From the NCBI GenBank assembly GCA_003456055.1, contig DMPG01000023.1, positions 528-6,393 of the forward strand: a stretch of 5,866 nt of DNA, read 5' to 3'. Of the stretch, positions 1 to 5,866 are shown piece by piece. Positions within the stretch are counted from its first letter, which is position 1. Each line of letters begins with the position of its first letter. Below the pieces are notes generated by a model, which saw only the letters and a list, made by a program, of their open reading frames with translations, made no database searches and was not told the origin of the DNA. Origin of the DNA: Bacteroidota bacterium (GTDB taxonomy: Bacteria; Bacteroidota; Ignavibacteria; UBA10030; UBA8401). Both the position numbers and the translations under genes were made by a program.

Positions 1-3
1 AAT

Positions 4-1854
4 TTATTTTAGTATACCATCAATTGTATTGTAACTTACAGAATGATACCCCGGACGAGCTTTCGTGTATACTTCTTTTGCCCAGGCTTTACCTGAAGGA
101 GTCTTTGCAAGCTCAACATATAATGGCTTGATAAGTTTTCGTCTTCCCACGTTCATCAAATAATTGCGCATTGGACCGAAAGCGGTTTCGTAATTCACTT
201 TGATGCAGCGCTGGAACCATTCGCTTAATATCTCGGAATTTCCTGAGCGCGTAAAATAGAAAGCATAATCGAGTTCGATCACTTTTTCTAACCGAAGAGA
301 ATCGGGAAGGTTTCGTAAAAAATAGAGCCAATGATGTGTGGTCCATCCCTCTGTATTCAGTTTTGAAGCTTGAGTTCCATCCAAAAATGAATTCACTTGC
401 ATCAAGACTTTGTCAAATTCATCAGATTGTGGTTTTGGACAATTATCAGGTAGTCCGGGACCATACACCCACGATGAAATTTTTAACTTCTCCGTAAACG
501 ACCTGCTGTGTTTGATCTGGAAATGAGTGTCCAGTTTTTCAAGGAATTGTTCTGTCGTCATTGTGGAAAATGCATTCTCATTAAAATATGTTTTCAAAAA
601 ACTATCCCAGCGCTCGCGGCCGAATGTTTCTTCCATCAATCGTAAAAAGAAATAACCTTTGTTGTACGCAATATCAGTAACACCATCATCAGGATCACGG
701 TTGAGAAGGTTCAGTTTCAAATGTGTATCAGGATTTTCTGCCCCCATATCTGCGATTGTGCTCTTGAGGTCTTTCAGCGTTAATGTTGCAAGCATCTCGG
801 AATATGCTTTCCCATATACTTTTTCCATAATGCGGTGTTCAAAATAGACGGTAAATCCTTCGTTCACCCAGAAATCATTCCATGTTGCATTCGTTACAAG
901 ATTTCCGGACCACGAATGAGCAAGCTCATGTGCAACAAGAGCTACCAGCGATCGGTCGCCGGCAAGAATTGTCGGCGTCGCAAATGTTAACCGGGGATTT
1001 TCCATTCCTCCGAACGGAAAACTTGGAGGGAGGACAAGAAGATCATATCGTTCCCAGCGGTATGGTCCATACAACTCTTCAGCGGCCGAGATCATTTTTT
1101 CAATATCAACAAATTCATTCGCGGATTTTTCTATCATGCTTGGTTCTGCATAAACACCGCTGCGATTTCCCAATGGACGAAATTGAAGATCACCAATTGC
1201 AAGTGCCAACAAATACGATGGAATTGGCTGCTCCATTTCAAAAGAATAAACTCCATCAGATTTTTTTGTTCCTGAATTTCCGGATGCACTCATTACTGCA
1301 ACAAGATCAGGTCGCGTGTGAATCGTTGCAGAGTAGGTCATTCGTACGCCGGGACCATCCATGCAGGGAACCCAGGTCCGAGCTAGAATTGCCTGTGACT
1401 GTGTGAACAAAAACGGTTTCTCTTTCCCTGATGTTTGTGATGGTTCCAGCCATTGTAACGCACCGGCATTTGGAGAGGTTCTGTAATAGATCTTAACCGA
1501 CTTTGTCTTTGGTGTGATTACTATGGTAAGGGGTTTGCCAAGGAACTTCACTTCATCGCCAAGCGAGAATTTTGTCGGCATTTCCTTCTCATCAAGTGTT
1601 ACTTTTTCGATCGTTAGATCGCGTGTATCGAGAACAAGTTTATTGGTCTTCTTTTTGTGATTGAGCATAAGCATCGCGTGACCGGAAATGATCTTTGTCT
1701 CAAAATTTACTGATAGTTCTAACCCGAGATGCTTTACGGACACTTCAGTCGAATTTGCAAACGAATGAATGTCGCTATTAGTATGCTGTTGTTTTTGTGC
1801 TATTGACATGGTCAACACCAAGGTTGTGAAGAAAAAGAAATAGATAATTCTCAT
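4..1854 (-). CDS. Secreted M1-family zinc aminopeptidase, leukotriene A4 hydrolase/aminopeptidase B type
   Basis: Complete 616-residue protein, close to the roughly 610 residues of human LTA4H. It should hydrolyse N-terminal residues from peptides outside the cytoplasmic membrane. Residues 1-19 look like a Sec signal peptide (MR, then a Phe/Leu-rich core, likely cut after SIA before Gln20); there is no lipobox Cys. An N-terminal beta domain (about 35-220) includes the LTA4H-like segment TSGKEKPFLFTQSQA (141-155), where Gln135-type substrate residues lie nearby. The catalytic domain has GGMEN (282-286) and HELAH (309-313), followed 18 residues later by Glu332 in NEG, giving zinc ligands His309, His313 and Glu332 with Glu310 as general base. 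Tyr397 in AYNKG matches the proton-donor Tyr383 of LTA4H. The C-terminal helical domain (about 475-616) keeps the GRRK...PLY signature, with Arg571 and Lys573 matching the carboxylate-binding Arg563/Lys565. The ATG at 1854 is chosen because it gives an intact signal peptide and follows AGGA by six bases; starting at Met16 would destroy the peptide. Epoxide hydrolase activity cannot be inferred. The family call is very secure, the exact substrate is not. Confidence 0.96.
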   Translation of the reverse strand: MRIIYFFFFTTLVLTMSIAQKQQHTNSDIHSFANSTEVSVKHLGLELSVNFETKIISGHAMLMLNHKKKTNKLVLDTRDLTIEKVTLDEKEMPTKFSLGDEVKFLGKPLTIVITPKTKSVKIYYRTSPNAGALQWLEPSQTSGKEKPFLFTQSQAILARTWVPCMDGPGVRMTYSATIHTRPDLVAVMSASGNSGTKKSDGVYSFEMEQPIPSYLLALAIGDLQFRPLGNRSGVYAEPSMIEKSANEFVDIEKMISAAEELYGPYRWERYDLLVLPPSFPFGGMENPRLTFATPTILAGDRSLVALVAHELAHSWSGNLVTNATWNDFWVNEGFTVYFEHRIMEKVYGKAYSEMLATLTLKDLKSTIADMGAENPDTHLKLNLLNRDPDDGVTDIAYNKGYFFLRLMEETFGRERWDSFLKTYFNENAFSTMTTEQFLEKLDTHFQIKHSRSFTEKLKISSWVYGPGLPDNCPKPQSDEFDKVLMQVNSFLDGTQASKLNTEGWTTHHWLYFLRNLPDSLRLEKVIELDYAFYFTRSGNSEILSEWFQRCIKVNYETAFGPMRNYLMNVGRRKLIKPLYVELAKTPSGKAWAKEVYTKARPGYHSVSYNTIDGILK

Positions 1855-1860
1855 GTTCGT

Positions 1861-1864
1861 TCCT
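1861..1864 (-). promoter_or_regulatory. Ribosome binding site of the aminopeptidase
   Basis: On the minus strand AGGA stands six bases before the ATG at 1854. It is a modest but well-placed Shine-Dalgarno match and supports the signal-peptide-containing start. Confidence 0.5.
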
Positions 1865-1931
1865 ATTATTTAAAATTCTATTAAACAATATACAAAATTC
1901 AGGCTTTGATTTTCATTCATTTTTAATCACA

Positions 1932-1943
1932 GACAATATTGTC
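1932..1943. promoter_or_regulatory. Perfect 12-bp palindrome, candidate operator
   Basis: GACAATATTGTC is an exact inverted repeat with no spacer, roughly midway between the two start codons (89 bases from the kinase-distal ATG on the left, 160 from the kinase ATG). A dimeric regulator could bind it and affect either gene. The symmetry does not extend beyond the 12 bases and the half-site matches no operator I can name. A perfect 12-bp palindrome is not expected often in 250 bases, but one site alone is not proof of function. Confidence 0.3.
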
Positions 1944-1945
1944 GT

Positions 1946-1974
1946 TTGTATGGTGCAAAATTACTGACTATTTT
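1946..1974 (+). promoter_or_regulatory. Weak sigma70-like promoter candidate for the sensor kinase
   Basis: TTGTAT at 1946-1951 and TATTTT at 1969-1974 are separated by 17 bases and would start transcription near 1981, leaving a leader of about 120 bases. Each hexamer matches the Escherichia coli consensus only partly, and such pairs are common in AT-rich DNA. The left hexamer lies three bases from the palindrome at 1932-1943, so a bound dimer there could interfere with or assist polymerase. If the host is in the Bacteroidota, the E. coli consensus may not apply. Confidence 0.2.
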
Positions 1975-2090
1975 AAATTGCGGGCGTGAGAAAAATATGA
2001 CAGTAGAAATGATGAATAAATCCGCACATTTTCCTTAATTTCTTCGGAACTAATGACAGTGTGAACCAACGAGCAAAGCAATAATATTCC

Positions 2091-2095
2091 AAGGG
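2091..2095 (+). promoter_or_regulatory. Probable ribosome binding site of the sensor kinase
   Basis: AAGGG ends eight bases before the ATG at 2104, a reasonable Shine-Dalgarno position. An in-frame GTG at 2095-2097 overlaps this element and would need a different binding site, so the ATG is preferred. Confidence 0.4.
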
Positions 2096-2103
2096 TGTCA
2101 ATT

Positions 2104-5100
2104 ATGGAATTAAAATATCTTCACGGCAAAATTAAACGATTGATCTTCGGAAAAGAGGATCATTTGCCATTGGAACGAAGAATTCAAATCCTTCTTACGT
2201 TCTTGACAGCGATTATCATATTTCTGGGATTTGTGTTTAACATTCTTTACAAAATGAATGGATGGTTCACATTATTAACTGCAATAGCGACGATTGTAGT
2301 GATTGTATTTTTTGTAATTGCTCGAAATTCCAATAATTATCAACGGTCAATATTTCCGCTGTTTTTAGTCTCAGTATTCTTATTATCGATCGGTTGGTTT
2401 CTTAATGCCGGATATGATGGTACGATGAGTAATCTCATCTTCGTATATTTTTTGGCATCGTACGCGATTATAAAACCAAAATATAGGTCACTAGTTTTTC
2501 TGTCGTTCTTGGCAATGTCGTCCGCATTGATAGTGATTCAATATTCTTACCCGGCACTTGTCATTCCATATGATAATAATGAGCAACGTTTTCTTGATCT
2601 ATTGTCTGCGAATATTTTGTATTTCTTCCTTTTCTATTTTTTCATTGATATCATCGTTAAAAATTATGCAAATGAGAATAAAGAAATAGCATCGATCAAC
2701 GAAGAATTGAGAAATAAGAACAAAGAGATCGTTGAAAATAATTTGAGGATAGAGGAAAGTGAAGAAAAATATAGAGTAATAACGCAATCCACAGTAGATG
2801 TTATCTTTATGCTTGACCAATCAGGAAAACTCCTATTCATTAATGATAGCTTAGGAAAATATTTTGGATATACCCCCGAAGAATTGGTTGGTAAATCATT
2901 CACCGAAATTGTGCCAGCGGAGGAGGTGCCGAATTATATTCTACAATTAAAGAATATATTTTTACACAAAGAAGTGACCAATTTTATTACCCAAATATAT
3001 AATAAAGATAGAAACCTTATTGATGTGGAAATTAATGGGAAGTTAATAAAACGGAATGGAGAACATGTTGGTTTAGGAACAATTCGAGAAATATCAGAAC
3101 GCAAACGAGCAGAAGAAGCACTGAAGGAAAGCGAAACGAAGTTTCATGAACTCTATTTGTTACAACGGTTGATGAGCGATACCATGCCCGATTTGATCTG
3201 GGCAAAAGATCTCCACAATAAATATATCTTTGCCAATAAAGCAATGTGTGAAAAGCTTTTAAATGCAACAGATACTTCGGAACCAATCGGCAAAAACGAT
3301 CTTTTCTTTGCACTGCGAGAACGTAATTCACATCCGGATGATCCACAATGGCATACGTTTGGGGAAATGTGTCGGGATTCGGATACAGTAACGTTGAAAG
3401 AAATGAAAGAGATGCAGTTTGACGAATATGGGAATGTTAAAGGAAAGTTCCTTTTTCTTGATGTCCGGAAAGCTCCCTTGTTTAATAGCGAAGGGAAACT
3501 TATTGGAGTTGTAGGATCGGCACGAGATGTTACCGAACAAAGAGAAGCGGAGGAGGCTCTTTCCAATGAACGAACTTTGCTTCGCACGATCATCGATTTA
3601 ATTCCGGATGCAATATATGCGAAAGATCTTGAAGGACGGAAAATACTCGCCAACCCAACCGAAGTTCATCTGACTGGAAAACAATCAGAACATGAAGTGG
3701 TAGGAAAAACTGATTTTGACCTTTATCCCAAAGAACAAGCAGAAATATTTTTTAAGGACGACCAATCCATTATCCAGTCTGGAATACCAATGCTCGATAT
3801 TGAGAGAACCATAAAGGATGGTGCAGGAAAAATTTATTCAATGTTGGGATCAAAGGTACCATTAAAAGATGTACATGGGAAAATTATCGGAATTGTAGGA
3901 TTAAACCATGATATCACCGAACGAAAACTTGTAGAGGAAGCACTGCATTTATCGGAAAAACGTCTAAAAAATGTTATAGAGAATTCGCCGGATACCATCT
4001 ATACCATTGATCTAACAACCGGAAAAGCTAACACGCTGAACCGAATTAATTTCTATGGATACACGAAACAAGAATTAGAATCCAACGAGTCTATTCTTCA
4101 CACCATCTATCCAAACGATCTTACATTTGTAATGGACAACTGGAAAGAGATGATAGCAGGGAAGAGCACAAAACCAATTGAATACAGGATACTGAAAAAG
4201 GATGGAGATATCGTTTGGATCGGTCAACGCATTTCAGTGATGATTCGAAATGAGGATAATACACCCAAACAAATTTTGGTTACACTCAGCGACATTAATG
4301 ATCGCAAGCGCATTGAAGAATCGCTGCGAACAAGCGAAGAACGTCAGCGGTTTATCCTTGAATCGATGCCGGTTGCCATTTACACTTCGCCGGTTGATTC
4401 AGAATTGGACACAGCGTGGATTAGCGGAGATGTTAAAAAAATTACCGGATTTGAAATTCATGAATATCTTTCGGAGAATGATTTTTGGCGTAAGCGACTG
4501 CATCCGGACGATAAGGAAAGAATTTTAAACGCCTATAGAAAAATATCATTGAGTGGTGAGCTAATTCTTGAGTATCGTTGGCAATGCAAGGATGGCCAAT
4601 ATTATTGGTTCCAGGACAGATCGGTGATTCGAGAAAACGAATCTCGAAAAGAGTACTTAGGAGTTATCATTGACATTACTAAAAGCAAACTTCTTGAAAA
4701 TGAAATACATGAAAAAGAAATACTGTATCGCAACATTGTTGAAAATCTTCATCAATCGTATTACGAAGCAGATGGGCGTGCGATATTTACCTATTGTAAT
4801 CCGGAGCTGATCACTATTAGCGGTTATACCGAAAAAGAACTGGTTGGGAAAAGTTTGTTGAGAATTGTTGCCAAAGAACATCGTGCTCGCGTTACAGAGT
4901 TATACATTCAATGGAAAAAAGAAAAACGGACAAAAACATCACTTGAATTTTTAGCTCAAAAGAAAAATGGAGATAAATTCTGGGTTGAACAAAACACGCA
5001 ATATGAATTTGATGAACAAGGTCGTTTTATCAAGGGGACTAGTATCGTCAAGGATATTCATGAACGGAAATTGACAGAAGAAGCACTGCGAGAATCTGAA

Positions 5101-5866
5101 ATATTTTTCCGGTCAGTATGGGAACACTCTGCCAGCGGTATGCGCCTCACCGATGAATATGGAACTGTGATCACCGTTAATCAAGCGTTTTGTACCATGG
5201 TTGGAAAAACCGAAAAGGAAATGGTAGGTTCCAGTTTTTCTATTATCTATTCAGAAAAAGAACGTTCGAGTATCATACGAAAACATCAAGAGCGTTTTTC
5301 TGCACGAACGGTTCCCGAATTAGTTGAAAAAGAATTGCTGCTGTGGAATGGAAAGACAACGTGGTTCGAAATTTTAAATTCATTTATTGAATTTGGGGAG
5401 TCAAAGACATTGCTGCTTGGTATATTCACTGATATTACCGAACGCAAAAACTCAGAACAAATTATCCGTGATGTGCAGCGGCGGGAAAGTCTTGGTGTGC
5501 TTGCCGGCGGTATTGCGCACGATTTTAATAATCTGCTTACGTCAATGATGGGGAATGTATCTCTTGCTAAAGCACGAGTCCCGATTGATCACCCGTCAGT
5601 ACAAAATCTGGATAGAGCAATGATGGCAGTTGAACGTGCCGCTACTCTTACAAAACAAATGCTTGCCTATTCCGGGAAAGGGCGATTCCAGATCATTCCG
5701 ATCGATCTCGTAAAGGTGGTGCAAGATCATATCGACCTCTTTGAATCTTCGTTGCCGAAGAATATAGAATTCGTAACACATCTTGCGCCAACACCGGTCA
5801 TGATAAAAGGAGACCCGGGACAGATTGAGCAAATTGTTATGAATGTGATCATCAATGGCGGTGAAC
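2104..5866 (+). CDS. Membrane-bound multi-PAS sensor histidine kinase, truncated at the 3' edge
   Basis: Open from the ATG at 2104 to the window edge without a stop: 1254 complete codons. Domain order: a cytoplasmic stub with LPLERRI (21-27); six hydrophobic helices (about 29-185); a charged, Glu/Lys/Asn-rich probable coiled coil (186-220); seven PAS domains (about 219-331, 346-479, 490-606, 619-732, 746-859, 873-986, 1000-1112); a HisKA domain with the H-box GGIAHDFNNLL, phospho-acceptor His1139; and the start of the HATPase domain, whose N-box has Asn1247 and Asn1251. The G boxes are cut off. The HDFNN H-box is typical of the group of PAS kinases often fused to a C-terminal receiver, but that part is not in the window. 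By family, it would autophosphorylate His1139 in response to PAS and membrane inputs and pass the phosphate to a receiver aspartate. Ligands cannot be read from sequence: no heme- or flavin-binding signature is clear. It is transcribed divergently from the aminopeptidase, with no evidence of a functional link. The family call is very secure; the start is likely but GTG at 2095 is possible. Confidence 0.95.
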   Translation, partial: MELKYLHGKIKRLIFGKEDHLPLERRIQILLTFLTAIIIFLGFVFNILYKMNGWFTLLTAIATIVVIVFFVIARNSNNYQRSIFPLFLVSVFLLSIGWFLNAGYDGTMSNLIFVYFLASYAIIKPKYRSLVFLSFLAMSSALIVIQYSYPALVIPYDNNEQRFLDLLSANILYFFLFYFFIDIIVKNYANENKEIASINEELRNKNKEIVENNLRIEESEEKYRVITQSTVDVIFMLDQSGKLLFINDSLGKYFGYTPEELVGKSFTEIVPAEEVPNYILQLKNIFLHKEVTNFITQIYNKDRNLIDVEINGKLIKRNGEHVGLGTIREISERKRAEEALKESETKFHELYLLQRLMSDTMPDLIWAKDLHNKYIFANKAMCEKLLNATDTSEPIGKNDLFFALRERNSHPDDPQWHTFGEMCRDSDTVTLKEMKEMQFDEYGNVKGKFLFLDVRKAPLFNSEGKLIGVVGSARDVTEQREAEEALSNERTLLRTIIDLIPDAIYAKDLEGRKILANPTEVHLTGKQSEHEVVGKTDFDLYPKEQAEIFFKDDQSIIQSGIPMLDIERTIKDGAGKIYSMLGSKVPLKDVHGKIIGIVGLNHDITERKLVEEALHLSEKRLKNVIENSPDTIYTIDLTTGKANTLNRINFYGYTKQELESNESILHTIYPNDLTFVMDNWKEMIAGKSTKPIEYRILKKDGDIVWIGQRISVMIRNEDNTPKQILVTLSDINDRKRIEESLRTSEERQRFILESMPVAIYTSPVDSELDTAWISGDVKKITGFEIHEYLSENDFWRKRLHPDDKERILNAYRKISLSGELILEYRWQCKDGQYYWFQDRSVIRENESRKEYLGVIIDITKSKLLENEIHEKEILYRNIVENLHQSYYEADGRAIFTYCNPELITISGYTEKELVGKSLLRIVAKEHRARVTELYIQWKKEKRTKTSLEFLAQKKNGDKFWVEQNTQYEFDEQGRFIKGTSIVKDIHERKLTEEALRESEIFFRSVWEHSASGMRLTDEYGTVITVNQAFCTMVGKTEKEMVGSSFSIIYSEKERSSIIRKHQERFSARTVPELVEKELLLWNGKTTWFEILNSFIEFGESKTLLLGIFTDITERKNSEQIIRDVQRRESLGVLAGGIAHDFNNLLTSMMGNVSLAKARVPIDHPSVQNLDRAMMAVERAATLTKQMLAYSGKGRFQIIPIDLVKVVQDHIDLFESSLPKNIEFVTHLAPTPVMIKGDPGQIEQIVMNVIINGGE
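2188..2658 (+). other. Six-helix membrane input module of the kinase
   Basis: Residues 29-185 form six hydrophobic stretches, approximately 29-48, 54-73, 82-100, 108-123, 128-147 and 163-185, joined by very short loops. There is no large periplasmic domain, so any stimulus must be sensed within the membrane or at its surface, or the module is mainly an anchor. The start of the loop after helix three carries W98, F99, N101, G103, Y104, D105 and G106, a pattern I recall from other FCB-group PAS kinases, as is the LPLERRI motif just before helix one. I cannot assign a family name to this module. Helix limits are by eye. Confidence 0.75.
2758..5439 (+). repeat. Tandem array of seven PAS domains with Glu-rich linkers
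   Basis: Each unit ends with a PAC-type strand (variants of DITERK) followed by a helical linker of the form ERKxxEEALxxSE. Linkers begin at residues 332, 478, 606, 733, 860, 987 and 1113, spaced 146, 128, 127, 127, 127 and 126. Units one, six and seven are canonical S-box PAS domains with GYT/GKT and ELVGKS-like motifs. Unit two is a longer variant with PDLIWAKD and a His/Cys cluster. Unit three, with PDAIYAKD and DFDLYPKEQ, resembles the PAS_4/PAS_8 class. Units four and five resemble the PAS_3 fold; five has the typical WRKRLHPDD. The last linker, at 1113, leads straight into the HisKA helix. The DNA copies are strongly diverged, so this is an old protein-level repeat, not a recent duplication. 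Confidence 0.9.
5461..5866 (+). other. HisKA domain and incomplete HATPase domain of the kinase
   Basis: Residues 1120-1190 form the dimerisation and phospho-acceptor hairpin. The H-box at 1135-1145 contains His1139 followed by DFNNLL, and the second helix ends with LTKQMLAYSGKGRF (1182-1195), a usual sequence in this kinase group. The ATP-binding domain begins near 1199, with GDPGQIEQIVMNVIIN (1236-1251) giving the N-box. The window ends three residues later, so the G1, F and G2 boxes and any receiver domain are outside. Confidence 0.92.

Larger units (their letters stand above)
1855..2103. other. Divergent intergenic control region
   Basis: These 249 bases separate two divergent start codons and are visibly richer in A/T than either gene. 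Both promoters must lie here or inside the opposing gene. I see no RNA gene, riboswitch or terminator. A stop codon at 2062-2064 in the kinase frame bounds that gene on its upstream side. The only reading frame starting here is a 13-codon one at 1997-2038, which I do not regard as a gene. Promoter calls are weak: one sigma70-like hexamer pair faces the kinase. On the minus strand at 1956-1963, TAATTTTG fits the TAnnTTTG -7 box described for Bacteroidota, but it has no matching TTTG about 20 bases upstream. Confidence 0.8.

Noticed and set aside
882..1406. Plus-strand open frame of 174 codons opposite the aminopeptidase
   Set aside because: It lies wholly antisense to the catalytic domain of a clearly recognisable enzyme, its translation has no familiar domain, and it has no plausible start context.
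1801..1854. Possible lipoprotein signal on the aminopeptidase
   Set aside because: There is no Cys near the cleavage region; SIA followed by Gln fits signal peptidase I.
1997..2038. A 13-codon upstream frame, ATG to TAA, before the kinase
   Set aside because: Short frames of this size arise readily by chance. It has only a weak GAG upstream and no codon pattern suggesting a leader peptide.
1997..2060. Direct repeat ATGACAGT at 1997-2004 and 2053-2060
   Set aside because: An eight-base repeat within 250 bases of AT-rich DNA is about as likely as not by chance, and neither copy is symmetric.
3153..3653. Minus-strand open frame of 166 codons opposite the kinase
   Set aside because: It is antisense to the second and third PAS domains, whose reading frame is certain. 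The Ser/Arg/Phe-rich translation is typical of a shadow frame.
5839..5866. Unusual N-box ending, Asn1251 followed by Gly-Gly-Glu instead of the more common Asn-Ala
   Set aside because: Asn followed by Gly also occurs in functional kinases, both N-box asparagines are present, and the sequence stops too soon to judge a frameshift or degeneration.

Overview
The window holds one complete gene and one large truncated gene, transcribed divergently from a shared AT-rich gap of about 250 bases. The minus strand (4-1854) encodes a secreted M1-family zinc aminopeptidase of the leukotriene A4 hydrolase / aminopeptidase B type. The plus strand (2104 to the right edge) encodes the first 1254 residues of a membrane-anchored sensor histidine kinase. 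It has six predicted transmembrane helices, seven consecutive PAS domains and a histidine phospho-acceptor domain, and is cut off inside the ATP-binding domain. The kinase frame has no stop codon before the edge.

The source is a bacterium with moderately low GC. The combination of a signal-peptide-bearing LTA4H-like M1 peptidase, a kinase with a six-helix module carrying a 'WFxNxGYDG' motif, and serial PAS domains ending in a 'GIAHDFNNLL' H-box suggests the Bacteroidota/Ignavibacteriota (FCB) side of the tree. That placement is inferred from protein style alone; the window contains no phylogenetic marker.

Layout: 1-3 is the edge. 4-1854 is the aminopeptidase, complete with its stop codon. 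1855-2103 is the divergent control region, with a Shine-Dalgarno-like AGGA before the peptidase, an AAGGG before the kinase, a perfect 12-bp palindrome and only weak promoter-like hexamers. 2104-5866 is the kinase. No tRNA, rRNA, CRISPR, insertion sequence or convincing terminator is visible.

Nothing shows that the two genes work together. The peptidase is probably a nutritional or processing exopeptidase outside the cytoplasmic membrane. The kinase is a multi-input sensor whose partner regulator would be either a C-terminal receiver domain or a gene beyond the right edge. Both belong to recognisable families, and I see no clearly undescribed system. The points most worth following are the near-perfect 127-residue period of the PAS array, the unusual second PAS domain with a His/Cys cluster, and the unnamed six-helix input module.
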